A stretch of DNA of 37,314 nt, taken from the NCBI RefSeq assembly GCF_000380105.1, contig NZ_KB904465.1, positions 1 to 37,314 of the forward strand, in the 5' to 3' direction. The position numbers and the translations under genes are program-made. Within the stretch, counting starts at the first letter, position 1; every line of letters starts with the position of its first letter. The notes beneath the pieces are model-generated. The model was not told the origin of the DNA. It worked only from the letters and a program-made list of their open reading frames with translations, and made no database searches. Shown in pieces: positions 1 to 9,079 of this stretch. Source of the DNA: Streptococcus orisratti DSM 15617. GTDB taxonomy: Bacteria; Bacillota; Bacilli; Lactobacillales; Streptococcaceae.

Positions 1-327
1 CTGATAAATGGTGAGATAATCGCTCCGATGACTTATGAAGAAACAATGACGAGCGACTTTTTTGAAGCCTGGTTTCAGAAATTTCTGCTGCCAACATTAA
101 GCACACCGTCAGTTATTATTATGGATAATGCAAGATTCCATAGAATGAGTAGGCTAGAGCGCTTATGTGAAGAGTATGGGCATAAACTTTTACCACTTCC
201 TCCATACTCACCTGAGTATAATCCTATTGAGAAAACATGGGCTCATATCAAAAAACACCTCAGAAAAGTATTACCAAATTGCGATACTTTTATTGAGGCT
301 CTTTTGTCCTATCCCTATTTCAATTAA
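1..327 (+). CDS. IS630-family transposase, 3' part (runs off the left edge)
   Basis: The reading frame is open from base 1, so the gene begins upstream of the window; the visible part is about 108 residues. It carries the C-terminal half of a DDE transposase of the IS630/Tc1-mariner superfamily: the second catalytic Asp in IIMDNARFH and the last acidic residue in PPYSPEYNPIEKTW, both hallmarks of IS630 DDE domains. It ends LSYPYFN at a normal stop. Whether the whole element is intact cannot be judged here. IS630-type enzymes use TA target sites. This is relevant because several short elements in this window also appear to sit at TA sites, so an enzyme of this kind could have moved them; that link is inferred. 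Confidence 0.9.
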   Translation: MINGEIIAPMTYEETMTSDFFEAWFQKFLLPTLSTPSVIIMDNARFHRMSRLERLCEEYGHKLLPLPPYSPEYNPIEKTWAHIKKHLRKVLPNCDTFIEALLSYPYFN

Positions 328-333
328 CTATAA

Positions 334-371
334 ATCATGACCACCCGTTAGACGGGTGGTCATGATTTTTG
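334..371 (+). terminator. Hairpin terminator after the IS630 transposase
   Basis: A perfect 14-bp stem (334-347 with 353-366) with a 5-nt loop is followed by a short T-run. It starts 7 nt after the transposase stop codon. Confidence 0.85.
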
Positions 372-380
372 ACAACAATA

Positions 381-405
381 AAAAAACACCGTAAAGGTGT
401 TTTTT
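381..405 (-). terminator. Bidirectional hairpin terminator
   Basis: A 10-bp stem (AAAAAACACC with GGTGTTTTTT) and a short loop, with A- and T-tracts at both ends, so it can act on both strands. On the minus strand it lies about 100 nt past the end of the DUF1129 gene and is its probable terminator. Confidence 0.7.
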
Positions 406-505
406 GGTATCGAAAAATCAAAGTGATACGTCGCAGTCTTTACCTTGCCGTAATTCGGGATAACATGTGCTCGGTCTCACCTAGTTTGATTTTTTTGAGT
501 ATTAG

Positions 506-1168
506 TTAACGTGGTTGAGGAGCCATAGTGCTGAGAATATTATAGCGTTTTTGTAGGTAATAACGTAGTCCAAAGGCAGCTGCTCCAATAATGAGGAGAA
601 CCAGAGCTGGTAATTGAGGGTTGAGAGTAGCAGGGAGCAGGCTAGCGGCAACGTAGATTAAAATCCAAGATAACATAGCTAGTAACAAGACACCAAATAC
701 TTTATACCAACGAGGGCGTTCACTCTTATCCTTGCCCATGTGACGATAAACCATATGGTAAGTGGCATACATGGCACCCCCACCAGCAAAACTAAGAGCG
801 AAAATAGAAGTGATACCAGTTGTGACCGTTTTTGAGTTAAAGAAAATCAAAACAGCATTGAGTAAAGTAACTACGCCAAAAAATAGAAGTGAAGTATCAA
901 GCCACATCAACCAAAGGTTGGTATTTTTTGACGCATTAGTAGTATCATCAGCCTCCCCTTCTTTTGGAGTGAAGGAAGCTGCCCAAACAGTTGGTGCTCC
1001 AAGTAATGTCCGTGCTGGAATTCCTTTTTTCTGTGCTTCTAAAATATTAGGAAGAGCTTCTTCCAAGATTATCTTGATTTCAGCATCTGATTTACCATCT
1101 TGTATCAATTGATGGGTAGCAATGTGGATAAATTCCTGATTTTTTTTGGTAAGATTTTGTAAATCCAT
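506..1168 (-). CDS. DUF1129 family membrane protein
   Basis: A 220-residue protein. The soluble N-terminal part (about 1-85) begins DLQNLTKKNQEFIHIATHQL. It is followed by four hydrophobic segments at roughly 88-108, 115-135, 157-180 and 186-203, and a basic tail. The helical N-terminus plus four-helix layout matches the DUF1129 family, which is widespread in streptococci and lactobacilli and has no established function. It lies downstream of corA on the same strand, with a 227-nt gap. The ATG is preceded by a GGAGAAAT ribosome-binding site, which supports this start. The family call rests on overall pattern, not on a diagnostic motif. Confidence 0.75.
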   Translation of the reverse strand: MDLQNLTKKNQEFIHIATHQLIQDGKSDAEIKIILEEALPNILEAQKKGIPARTLLGAPTVWAASFTPKEGEADDTTNASKNTNLWLMWLDTSLLFFGVVTLLNAVLIFFNSKTVTTGITSIFALSFAGGGAMYATYHMVYRHMGKDKSERPRWYKVFGVLLLAMLSWILIYVAASLLPATLNPQLPALVLLIIGAAAFGLRYYLQKRYNILSTMAPQPR

Positions 1169-1395
1169 AACGATTTCTCCTGTTTTATATTATTGAAGAT
1201 AGTGACATTGACACTAATAATTATCTAGTTTAAAACACTTAAGGTATTTAGGCGGTTCTGATAAAAAAGTCTGTAGGGATGTCCTGTAACCCATTGGTTT
1301 ATCTTTTATACTTGGGCAGTTCAATTGCTAAACTCCCGTACGGTCCACAACTGGCTGTCTGTACTCAAAGCAATTTAAAAGAATGTACTGATACG

Positions 1396-2340
1396 TTAGA
1401 ACCATTTCTTTCTAATGAAGTAAATAACAACGAAAGAGGAACCCAGAGCTGCAATGAGAACAATGAGCCAAAAAGCATTTGGCAAACCATTGAAAGGCAT
1501 AGTGTTATCTTTGAAGTTCATACCGTAGGCAGAAAAAATAACGGTCGGAATATCTAAAGCCATAGTCATAAGTGCCAAGGTTTTCATAATGGTATTCTGG
1601 TTATTGCCAATGATAGCAGCTGATGTTTCAGTCATGGCATTAAGGACATTTTCATAAATACCAGCCATTTCGATGGCCTGTTGCGTTTCAATGAGAGTAT
1701 CTTCCAGTAAGTCCTCATCTTCAATATATTTCTTGAGTGAGCTGGTGCTAGAAGACAATTTTTTGACAATGCGCTCGTTGAGCTTCAAAGAAGCTTTCAA
1801 ATAGACGATAGATTTTTCCAACTCCATCATGTCAATCAGTTGCTCATTTTTTGTGGCATTTTCAAGTTGAGCTTCGATCTTATCACTCTGTCTGTCAATA
1901 GTCCGAAGAGCTGTCAAGAAGAGTTCAGCATTGCGGTAGAGCAATTGAAAAACAAAGCGTGTTTTCATAAAGGTATAAAAATTCCTTACACGGCGTTTAT
2001 AGAAATTATCAAAGAGCGTCAATTCTTGCAAACAAGTTGTAATGACCGCATTTTCTGTGACGATAATTCCTAAAGGAATAGTGACATAATAACTTTTGTT
2101 ATTTCTTTCTTCGTAGGTTGGGACATCTACAATGATAAGGGTATAGTCATCTTCAACCGTAATACGAGAGGTTTCTTCAACGTCCAAAGGCGCGCGTAAG
2201 TCAGTGATGTCAATATTAAACTGTTCTGAAATGATGATTGATTCTTCCTGGGAGGGGTTGACCAGATTAATCCAAGCGCCGGGCTCGAAGGTTTCGATTT
2301 CTTTGAATTCTAGTGCTGTTGATAGAAACATTTGTTTCAT
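1396..2340 (-). CDS. corA: CorA-family magnesium transporter
   Basis: A 314-residue CorA-type divalent cation channel. The large cytosolic domain is followed by two C-terminal membrane helices. The signature GMN at the end of TM1 is visible (SAYGMNFKDNTMPF), and TM2 ends in the basic tail IRKKWF. The long helical stretch around residues 140-240 is the stalk of the pentameric funnel. The family transports Mg2+, and sometimes Co2+ or Ni2+, down the membrane potential. The start is supported by a GGAGGGA ribosome-binding site. The gene is divergent from uvrA with a 474-bp intergenic region between them. Confidence 0.93.
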   Translation of the reverse strand: MKQMFLSTALEFKEIETFEPGAWINLVNPSQEESIIISEQFNIDITDLRAPLDVEETSRITVEDDYTLIIVDVPTYEERNNKSYYVTIPLGIIVTENAVITTCLQELTLFDNFYKRRVRNFYTFMKTRFVFQLLYRNAELFLTALRTIDRQSDKIEAQLENATKNEQLIDMMELEKSIVYLKASLKLNERIVKKLSSSTSSLKKYIEDEDLLEDTLIETQQAIEMAGIYENVLNAMTETSAAIIGNNQNTIMKTLALMTMALDIPTVIFSAYGMNFKDNTMPFNGLPNAFWLIVLIAALGSSFVVIYFIRKKWF

Positions 2341-2814
2341 GAGCGTCCCTCCTTCTGGAAAACTTTTTTACAAAATGGCAGAGCGGTCTGTTTACAGTCG
2401 CTTTCATGGACAATTTTGCATACTGTTTTATTATACTACATTTCTCAGTTTTTTGGGACAACGAATGGAAGAAATTTTGTTATAATAAGAAATATGAATG
2501 ACTCTATGACTATCAATAATGTAGAGTAGGAAACTGTATTTGAATGGAATGCTAACTTCCTGTTTAACACCCTTCGTATCATAGAGCGGATTAGAACACG
2601 CCCTAAAAACTTGGAATCTAGATAAATCAGTCTGTGTGAATGCATGCAGTTTTGCTTTTCTAAAATGAAATTGTTTTTGAAGGGCTTTGTATCCTTAGAA
2701 AGGAATTGAACTTGGGCTAACCCCTCAGAAAAAAAGATAACTGGTCTTGAAAATCAAGATTTTCGGAATAGTTCCTATCTTTCTATCGAATGTTACGCCT
2801 TAGTATCTGATATT
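2341..2814. promoter_or_regulatory. Divergent intergenic region corA / uvrA
   Basis: No gene is supported in these 474 bp. A TATAAT lies at 2481-2486 on the plus strand and another on the minus strand at 2430-2435, so back-to-back promoters for uvrA and corA probably sit here; matching -35 boxes are weak. The uvrA transcript would then have a leader of more than 300 nt. A 12-codon ATG frame at 2494 is present but unconvincing. Confidence 0.4.
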
Positions 2815-5640
2815 ATGCAAGATAAGTTAATTATTCATGGAGCGAGAGCCCATAATTTAAAAAATATTGATGTGGAAATTCCACGTGATAAATTGGTTGT
2901 AGTAACGGGCTTGTCTGGTTCAGGCAAGTCTTCACTGGCTTTTGATACTATTTACGCAGAAGGTCAACGTCGTTACGTTGAGAGTTTGTCGGCTTATGCC
3001 CGTATGTTTTTGGGAAATATGGAAAAGCCAGACGTGGATTCCATTGATGGCCTCAGCCCAGCTATTTCCATTGACCAAAAGACCACCAGTAAAAATCCTC
3101 GTTCAACCGTAGGGACAACGACAGAAATTAATGATTATTTGCGTCTGTTATATGCTCGCGTAGGAACACCGTATTGTATCAATGGTCACGGGGCAATTAC
3201 AGCCTCTTCTGTTGAGCAAATTGTAGATCAGGTCTTGGAGTTGCCAGAGCGCACTCGGATGCAAATTTTGGCACCAGTTATTCGCCGTAAAAAAGGGCAG
3301 CACAAGACCATCATTGATAAAATTCAAAAAGATGGGTATGTTCGTGTGCGTGTGGATGGTGATATTTTTGATGTGGCGGAAGTGCCCGAACTCTCCAAGA
3401 CAAAGATGCATAATATCGAAATAGTGGTGGATCGTCTCGTTAATAAAGAAGGCATTCGCTCACGTCTTTTTGACTCTGTTGAAGCTGCTCTGCGACTAGG
3501 GGATGGCTACGTCATTATTGATACAATGGATGGTAAAGAGCTGCTTTTTTCTGAGCATTACTCCTGTCCTGTCTGTGGCTTCACTGTGCCCGAGTTGGAA
3601 CCTCGTCTTTTTTCTTTTAATGCGCCTTTTGGCTCTTGTTCAACTTGCGATGGTTTAGGGGTAAAATTGGAAGTTGACTTAGATTTGGTAATCCCTGATC
3701 GAACCAAATCCCTACGAGAAGGAGCTTTAGTCCCTTGGAATCCCATTTCGTCTAACTATTACCCTGCCATGCTAGAGCAGGCCATGACTGCATTCAACAT
3801 TGATATGGATACACCTTTTGAAAACCTGACCGAGGAGGAACAAAACTTGATTCTTTATGGGTCAGGTGACCGTGAGTTTCATTTTCACTATGTCAATGAT
3901 TTTGGTGGTGAACGCAATATTGATCTGCCGTTTGAAGGACTTGTGACCAATATTAGCCGCCGCTATCATGAAACCAATAGCGATTTTACGCGAAATGTCA
4001 TGCGTGGATACATGAATGAGTTGCCATGTGCTACCTGTCACGGCTACCGCCTCAACGATCAGGCGCTTTGTGTCCGTGTGGGAGGAGAAAAAGGACTCAA
4101 TATTGGGGAACTTTCTGACTTGTCTATTGCCGATCATTTGGAACTTCTTAGTCAGATTCATCTGTCCGAAAATGAGAAAACCATTGCAACACCAATTATT
4201 AAAGAAATCAGGGATCGCTTGACCTTTCTCAATAATGTGGGTCTAAATTACTTAACTTTGTCACGCTCGGCTGGAACACTCTCTGGCGGGGAAAGTCAGC
4301 GGATTCGTTTGGCTACTCAGATTGGATCAAACTTATCTGGTGTTCTTTATATCTTGGACGAACCCTCCATTGGTTTGCATCAGCGTGACAACGATCGTTT
4401 GATTGACAGCCTGAAAAAAATGCGGGATTTAGGCAATACCTTGATTGTTGTTGAGCATGATGAAGATACCATGATGCAGGCAGACTGGCTCATTGATGTG
4501 GGACCAGGAGCGGGTCAGTTTGGTGGTGAAATCATTGCCTCAGGAACGCCAAAACAAGTGGCAAAAAATAGAAAATCTATTACGGGTCAATATTTGTCAG
4601 GGAAAAAATACATTCCTGTGCCGAGTGAGCGTCGTCAGGGTAACGGCCGTTTCTTAGAAATCAAAGGAGCTGCTGAAAATAATTTACAAAATCTGGATGT
4701 CAAATTCCCACTAGGAAAATTTATTGCTGTAACTGGTGTGTCTGGCTCTGGTAAGTCAACTTTAATTAACAGTATTTTGAAAAAAGCAGTAGCGCAAAAA
4801 CTTAACCGCAATTCTGCCAAACCTGGGAAATATCGGAGCATTGAGGGAATTGAGTATGTGGATCGCCTAATCGATATTGACCAAAGTCCTATTGGACGAA
4901 CACCACGTTCTAACCCTGCCACCTATACTGGCGTTTTTGACGATATTCGTGATCTCTTTGCCAAAACAAACGAAGCCAAGATTCGTGGCTACAAAAAAGG
5001 CCGATTCTCCTTCAACGTTAAGGGTGGCCGTTGTGAAGCTTGCTCAGGTGATGGTATTATCAAGATTGAAATGCACTTTCTACCTGATGTCTATGTGCCT
5101 TGTGAGGTTTGTCACGGAACTCGCTATAATTCGGAGACACTTGAGGTGCATTACAAGGAAAAAAATATTGCTGAAATTCTTGACATGACGGTTAATGATG
5201 CGGTTGATTTCTTTGCAGCGATTCCTAAAATTGCCCGTAAATTGCAGACTATCAAGGATGTTGGTTTGGGTTACGTCACACTAGGACAACCAGCCACGAC
5301 CTTGTCTGGCGGTGAAGCACAGCGTATGAAATTAGCCAGTGAGCTCCACAAGCGCTCAACTGGTAAGAGTTTATATATTCTTGATGAACCAACAACTGGC
5401 CTCCATACCGATGACATCGCTCGTTTGTTGCAAGTTCTGAATCGTTTTGTGGATGAAGGCAACACTGTGCTTGTCATCGAGCACAATTTAGATGTGATTA
5501 AGACAGCAGACCATATCATTGATTTGGGACCAGAAGGTGGTGTCGGTGGAGGTACTCTTGTAGCTACAGGAAGCCCTGAGGAAGTCGTCCAAGTCAAGGA
5601 ATCCTATACAGGTCAATATTTGAAAGCTAAGTTGCAATAA
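2815..5640 (+). CDS. uvrA: Excinuclease ABC subunit A
   Basis: A full-length 941-residue UvrA, the damage-sensing ATPase of nucleotide excision repair. It has two ABC modules. The first Walker A is GLSGSGKSS (32-40) and its signature is [16 protein letters not shown]. The second Walker A is GVSGSGKST, with signature [12 protein letters not shown] and Walker [13 protein letters not shown]. Two zinc modules are visible: CPVCGF...CSTCDG in the first half and CEACSGDG...CEVCHG in the second. The N-terminus [20 protein letters not shown] is the standard family start, although no good Shine-Dalgarno sequence precedes it (the upstream bases are ACGCCTTAGTATCTGATATT). There is no clear terminator behind it. 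Confidence 0.98.
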   Translation: MQDKLIIHGARAHNLKNIDVEIPRDKLVVVTGLSGSGKSSLAFDTIYAEGQRRYVESLSAYARMFLGNMEKPDVDSIDGLSPAISIDQKTTSKNPRSTVGTTTEINDYLRLLYARVGTPYCINGHGAITASSVEQIVDQVLELPERTRMQILAPVIRRKKGQHKTIIDKIQKDGYVRVRVDGDIFDVAEVPELSKTKMHNIEIVVDRLVNKEGIRSRLFDSVEAALRLGDGYVIIDTMDGKELLFSEHYSCPVCGFTVPELEPRLFSFNAPFGSCSTCDGLGVKLEVDLDLVIPDRTKSLREGALVPWNPISSNYYPAMLEQAMTAFNIDMDTPFENLTEEEQNLILYGSGDREFHFHYVNDFGGERNIDLPFEGLVTNISRRYHETNSDFTRNVMRGYMNELPCATCHGYRLNDQALCVRVGGEKGLNIGELSDLSIADHLELLSQIHLSENEKTIATPIIKEIRDRLTFLNNVGLNYLTLSRSAGTLSGGESQRIRLATQIGSNLSGVLYILDEPSIGLHQRDNDRLIDSLKKMRDLGNTLIVVEHDEDTMMQADWLIDVGPGAGQFGGEIIASGTPKQVAKNRKSITGQYLSGKKYIPVPSERRQGNGRFLEIKGAAENNLQNLDVKFPLGKFIAVTGVSGSGKSTLINSILKKAVAQKLNRNSAKPGKYRSIEGIEYVDRLIDIDQSPIGRTPRSNPATYTGVFDDIRDLFAKTNEAKIRGYKKGRFSFNVKGGRCEACSGDGIIKIEMHFLPDVYVPCEVCHGTRYNSETLEVHYKEKNIAEILDMTVNDAVDFFAAIPKIARKLQTIKDVGLGYVTLGQPATTLSGGEAQRMKLASELHKRSTGKSLYILDEPTTGLHTDDIARLLQVLNRFVDEGNTVLVIEHNLDVIKTADHIIDLGPEGGVGGGTLVATGSPEEVVQVKESYTGQYLKAKLQ

Positions 5641-5887
5641 ACTAGTAAGGAAATCAGTAAAAACAATCTAGAGGAGAGGGAGAATTACTAATTTTCTAAT
5701 CATTTGATTTTTGGATTTTACTTTATCTAGGTAGATTTACAGCACTTATTTTACGATTGTTGAAATTTACTTATTACTCTTTGAAAATCAAGTTCAGACA
5801 TTATTAACTTGATTTGGTTTAGTTAATAGCACCGCCAAACTTGACATTGAGCTTTATTGAGGAAAGTTTTAGTTTTTGGTGGTAAAC

Positions 5888-6269
5888 TAAAAACCTATAT
5901 TTACAAGCGAAGCGCTTATAGATATAGTCATTTAGTTTATCTTTGATTACTTCGACGTAAGAGGAAACTCCGTTTCCTTATTTCCAACTTCAAACACTCC
6001 ACTGGATTGTTTGAACTCGCTTTGCCGTACTTTACGAAAGTCACTTGCTTCGCATGTCTTATTTCCAACCTAGAACAGCCTAAAGGCTGTTCTAGCAACC
6101 TGCAGCTCGTTGCCTTGTACTAAAAGCAAACTAAAAGACTATAAGAGATAGTTTTCGCTAATCAAGGCAGTTTTTTGAGAGAATACTGACTGTATTTTGA
6201 AAAAACTAAGGATGAGTAGCTGAAAAATTAGCCTTAGATAGAAGTGCTGAACTGTGAATACAGGTTCTA
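5888..6269 (+). repeat. 165-bp TIR element, copy 1, split by another element
   Basis: The right end (about 6144-6269) is nearly identical to the right half of the intact copy at 9566-9730. It shares the stretch around GCTAATCAAGGCAG and the terminal repeat TGTGAATACAGGTTCTA. The left terminal repeat, decayed to AAACCTATATTTACAAG, lies at 5888. Removing the inserted element at 5925-6143 leaves about 163 bp, matching the intact copy. Confidence 0.8.
5923..6143 (+). mobile_element. Multi-hairpin MITE-like element, copy A
   Basis: About 220 bp with terminal inverted repeats TATAGTCATTTAGTTT and AAACTAAAAGACTATA. The interior contains several hairpins, for example arms AGAACAGCC/GGCTGTTCT and TTCAAACA/TGTTTGAA. 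Comparison with the uninterrupted repeat at 9566-9730 indicates insertion with duplication of a TA dinucleotide. No protein is encoded, so movement would need a transposase in trans. Confidence 0.8.
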
Positions 6270-6302
6270 AGCCTAATCAAAATGAAAGGACGGTACAGAC
6301 TG

Positions 6303-6395
6303 ATGAAAAATACAATTAAAATCATTGCCTATAATCTCAGCTGTAAGGCTGCCCTTGTTTTCGGGATGCTAACAATAGATTTATTGGCCATATAG
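6303..6395 (+). CDS. Possible 30-residue hydrophobic peptide
   Basis: A short ATG frame encoding MKNTIKIIAYNLSCKAALVF followed by ten mostly hydrophobic residues (GMLTIDLLAI). A purine-rich AAAGGACGG lies about 10 nt upstream and a hairpin terminator begins 8 nt after the stop. A Lys-rich start followed by hydrophobic sequence resembles a small membrane peptide or a pheromone-type precursor. I recognise no family. It could be a chance frame inside repeat-rich DNA. Confidence 0.3.
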   Translation: MKNTIKIIAYNLSCKAALVFGMLTIDLLAI

Positions 6396-6402
6396 TATAG
6401 AA

Positions 6403-6435
6403 AAAAGCTTTTGGAATCTTTATCCAGAAGCTTTT
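6403..6435 (+). terminator. Hairpin terminator
   Basis: The arms AAAAGCTTTTGG and CCAGAAGCTTTT pair with one wobble, followed by CTTGTTCT. It suggests that something upstream, perhaps the 6303 peptide frame, is transcribed. Confidence 0.6.
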
Positions 6436-6619
6436 CTTGTTCTACTCGCTTAGAATCAGAGCACAAGATTTTAAGTTCAGCAATAAAATAACTCATCATT
6501 TTATTGCTTTATTGCTAATTGTCTAGGGCTGATAGGGGAAATGGAGTTTTCAGATATTGAAAATAACGAAAGGTTAGCTCAACTTCAGACTTTATTTATA
6601 CTCTTCGAAAATGAAACGC

Positions 6620-6650
6620 TTGACTTAAAGTTAACTCCAAGGTTTATACT
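6620..6650 (+). promoter_or_regulatory. MerR-type promoter with 19-bp spacer and operator
   Basis: The -35 is TTGACT (6620-6625) and the -10 is TATACT (6645-6650), with exactly 19 bp between them, the overlong spacer typical of MerR-activated promoters. The spacer is centred on the palindrome AGTTAACT (6629-6636), flanked by CTTGAC on the left and CCAAG on the right. This resembles operators of the NmlR/AdhR group. The regulator encoded at 7206 is the obvious candidate to bind it. Confidence 0.8.
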
Positions 6651-6681
6651 AGACATAGAATAACTTAAGGAGGAAACAGGT

Positions 6682-7158
6682 TTGAAAAAAGTACTCATGA
6701 TTTATTTTTCGATGACTGGAACAACTCGTAATGTCGCTCAGTCAATTTCAGATTTCATCAATGCAGATATTTATCAAATAGAAGCTGAGCACCCCTATAC
6801 GAGGGCGGATTTGGATTGGACAATAGCAGACAGTCGAGCAAATCGGGAGCAAAATACCGAAATAGCCCGTCCAGCATACAAGGGAAAACTACCAGATGTA
6901 TCACGTTATGATACGATTATTATTGGTCATCCGATTTGGTGGGGGATTCCGCCCAAGATTGTTCATACGGTTTTGGATGATCTTGATTTGACTGGGAAAA
7001 ATTTAGTTTCCTTTGCAACTTCTGGAGGTTCTAGTTATTATGATTCACAAAAAATGATGGAAAAATGGATTGGGCATAAGCTGCCAAAAGGTCGCGTTTT
7101 TAATCATTCGACCGATGTTAAAAGCTGGCTAGCTAGTCTAGGATTCTTAGGCGACTAA
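6682..7158 (+). CDS. Flavodoxin family protein
   Basis: A 158-residue flavodoxin-fold protein that probably binds FMN and carries electrons. The N-terminal strand and phosphate loop (VLMIYFSMTGTTRNVAQSI, about 4-22) match the S/T-x-T-G-x-T flavodoxin signature. IIIGHPIWWGIPP (about 86-98) is the aromatic loop that stacks on the isoalloxazine ring in the flavodoxin_4 group, and FATSGGSSYYDS follows. It starts with TTG; AAGGAGG lies 8 nt upstream, which supports this start. It is the first gene behind the MerR-type promoter and probably shares a transcript with the regulator and reductase downstream, suggesting a role in reductive stress handling. Confidence 0.88.
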   Translation: MKKVLMIYFSMTGTTRNVAQSISDFINADIYQIEAEHPYTRADLDWTIADSRANREQNTEIARPAYKGKLPDVSRYDTIIIGHPIWWGIPPKIVHTVLDDLDLTGKNLVSFATSGGSSYYDSQKMMEKWIGHKLPKGRVFNHSTDVKSWLASLGFLGD

Positions 7159-7205
7159 TAAACGCAGTAGCGATTATTATTGGTCTAATAGGGAAAGGAA
7201 ATGTA

Positions 7206-7598
7206 ATGAATATCAAAAAAGTAAGTGAATTAACAGGTGTATCGGCTGATACCATCCGCTATTATGAGCGAATTGGTTTGCTGCCACACATTACCCGTAA
7301 TCAATCTGGTATTCGTGATTTTACGGAGCGTGAAATTGGGATTTTAGAATTTGTCCGATGCTTTAGAAAAGCAGGCATGAGCGTTGAATCTCTAATCGAA
7401 TATATTAACCTGCTAGTGGAGGGCGAGGGGACAGAAGAAGCAAGACTAGCGCTCTTGATCGAGCAACGTGATGAGTTAGTTTCACGAATTGATGAACTCA
7501 ATCAAGCACGGGAACGTCTTGATTTTAAAATTAACAACTACCAAAACATGATTAAAAAGCGTGAAAAGGAATTGTTTACAGAAAGTGAGGAAAAATGA
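7206..7598 (+). CDS. MerR-family regulator, NmlR/AdhR type
   Basis: A 130-residue transcription factor. The winged helix-turn-helix is at residues 1-70 ([32 protein letters not shown]). A long dimerisation coiled coil covers about 80-125. A single cysteine, C52 ([12 protein letters not shown]), is at the position of the redox and aldehyde-reactive cysteine described for AdhR of Bacillus subtilis and NmlR of pneumococcus. There are no C-terminal metal-binding cysteines, so a metal sensor is unlikely. The probable target is the 19-bp-spacer promoter at 6620-6650, making the operon autoregulated. Its stop codon overlaps the start of the next gene (TGATG), implying translational coupling. Confidence 0.9.
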   Translation: MNIKKVSELTGVSADTIRYYERIGLLPHITRNQSGIRDFTEREIGILEFVRCFRKAGMSVESLIEYINLLVEGEGTEEARLALLIEQRDELVSRIDELNQARERLDFKINNYQNMIKKREKELFTESEEK

Positions 7599-8443
7599 TG
7601 GAAACAGTAACCCTATCAAATGGTGTTAAAATGCCAATTTTAGGCTTTGGAGTTTTTCAAATACCAGATTTAGGAGAATGCGAGCGGGTGGTGTCTGAAG
7701 CTATCGAGGTGGGTTATCGCCTAATTGATACAGCGCAGGCTTATGGTAATGAAGAAGCTGTCGGCAAGGCTGTTCAAAAATCTGGTCTACCACGCGAAGA
7801 CTTCTTTATCACAACTAAGGTTTGGATTTCGAACGCAGGCTATGAAAAAGCTAAAGCTTCTCTGGACGAATCGTTGCGCAAATTGCAGATGGACTACATT
7901 GATTTAGTCTTAATTCATCAACCTTTTGGAGACTATTATGGAACTTGGCGTGCTCTGGAAGAATATTACAAGGCTGGTAAAATTAGAGCTATCGGAGTCA
8001 GCAATTTTTATCCAGATCGCCTCGTTGATTTGGCAAGTTTTAATGCTATCCTTCCTATGGTTAATCAAGTAGAGACCCATGTGTTTAATCAACAGATTGA
8101 AGCGAAGAAAGTTAGTGATGAATATGGCATTCAGCTGGAATCATGGGGACCTTTTGCTGAAGGTAAAAATGATTTCTTTACCAATCCTATTTTGACCACT
8201 ATTGGTGCTAAATACGGTAAGAGTGCTGCTCAGGTTGGATTGCGCTATCTTATTCAGCGTGGTATTGTGGTCATTCCAAAAACCGTTCATCAAGAACGCA
8301 TGAGACAAAACTTTGATGTTTTTGATTTTAATTTAAGTGATGAGGATATGGCAGAAATTTTAACCTTAGATCAAGGGGAAAGTCTCTTTATCAATCACTA
8401 TAATCCTGAAACGGTCAAGTCTTTGTCGCGTTATAAAGTTTAA
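7598..8443 (+). CDS. Aldo/keto reductase
   Basis: An NADPH-dependent aldo/keto reductase of about 281 residues with the (beta/alpha)8 fold. The catalytic tetrad is recognisable: Asp in [12 protein letters not shown], Tyr five residues later, Lys in FITTKVW, and His in [18 protein letters not shown] and [20 protein letters not shown] are the usual cofactor-loop signatures. The family reduces aldehydes and ketones, including methylglyoxal-type compounds, which fits control by an aldehyde-responsive regulator. Two adjacent ATGs occur (7595 and 7598). The second is 7 nt from GAGG and is preferred; it overlaps the regulator stop. Confidence 0.93.
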   Translation: METVTLSNGVKMPILGFGVFQIPDLGECERVVSEAIEVGYRLIDTAQAYGNEEAVGKAVQKSGLPREDFFITTKVWISNAGYEKAKASLDESLRKLQMDYIDLVLIHQPFGDYYGTWRALEEYYKAGKIRAIGVSNFYPDRLVDLASFNAILPMVNQVETHVFNQQIEAKKVSDEYGIQLESWGPFAEGKNDFFTNPILTTIGAKYGKSAAQVGLRYLIQRGIVVIPKTVHQERMRQNFDVFDFNLSDEDMAEILTLDQGESLFINHYNPETVKSLSRYKV

Positions 8444-8457
8444 AAGGAGGAGTTATG

Positions 8458-8886
8458 ATGGCAAATTTTGAAGAACTAAAAGAAGTAGGTATTTTTCCAA
8501 TTGGTAGCAAAAACGATGCCTATGCTAATGTTTTCACAGGTCAATCTTATTTGAATCTGTTAGCGCAGGCACCCGATGGCCATTTTGGAGTTGGCAATGT
8601 CACTTTTGAGCCTGGCTGCCGTAACCATTGGCATGCTCATGTGGGAGGTTATCAAATCCTCTTGGTTACAGGTGGACAAGGTCTTTATCAAGAAGAAGGC
8701 AAAGCTGCGCAATTATTGAAACAAGGTGATGTCATTGTCACCCATGATGGTGTTAAACACTGGCATGGAGCAACCGCAGATTCATGGTTTAGCCATGTTG
8801 CCATCACTACAGGTAGAGCCGAGTGGTATGAAGCTGTTAGTGATGAACAATACACTAAAGCTAATCAAGAAGCTAATATTCTTTGA
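8458..8886 (+). CDS. Cupin-domain protein
   Basis: A 142-residue single-domain cupin. Motif 1 is present as HWHAHVGGYQILLVTGG and motif 2 as GDVIVTHDGVKHWHGA, with the histidines expected to bind a metal. Related small cupins are often encoded next to CMD-family proteins and aldo/keto reductases. Their substrates are usually unknown, and so it is here. AGGAGG lies 7 nt before the ATG at 8458; an ATG at 8455 is the alternative. The last codons and the stop overlap the left end of a decayed RUP-like repeat, so the original C-terminus may have been altered by that insertion. Confidence 0.88.
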   Translation: MANFEELKEVGIFPIGSKNDAYANVFTGQSYLNLLAQAPDGHFGVGNVTFEPGCRNHWHAHVGGYQILLVTGGQGLYQEEGKAAQLLKQGDVIVTHDGVKHWHGATADSWFSHVAITTGRAEWYEAVSDEQYTKANQEANIL

Positions 8887-9033
8887 AAGTCAACTTCTGA
8901 CGTTCTTAACTTAATTTGATGAATACAGTTCTAACAGTGTCTTGCTAATGCGAGCTGTATTTGTTTTATTTCCAACCTTCAATAGTCTAGTCTCAGGCTG
9001 TTGGAGCAAGTCTGATTTTAATTTTATTGACTA
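8877..9033 (+). repeat. Degenerate RUP-like repeat
   Basis: The left end TATTCTTTGAAAGTCAAC and right end GATTTTAATTTTATTGACTA are decayed versions of the RUP-like termini found intact elsewhere in the window. The interior holds TATTTCCAACCTTCAATAG, like the hairpin units of the larger element. It separates the cupin from the CMD gene. Confidence 0.45.
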
Positions 9034-9079
9034 TAAGTAGAAATTGAGCCTTGGCTCATTTAAGAAAGAAGGAGAACTT

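Larger units (their letters stand above)
5641..6619. other. Gene-poor region with nested mobile repeats
   Basis: About 1 kb between uvrA and the flavodoxin promoter. It starts with a degenerate RUP-like sequence (TACTCTTTGAAAATCAAG at 5775). Next is the 165-bp-type element interrupted by the multi-hairpin element (5888-6269). A possible short peptide gene (6303-6395) and a hairpin terminator (6403-6435) follow. I see no other coding sequence. Confidence 0.7.

Noticed and set aside
2494..2529. 12-codon ATG frame after the TATAAT upstream of uvrA
   Set aside because: No ribosome site, no recognisable leader-peptide codon pattern.
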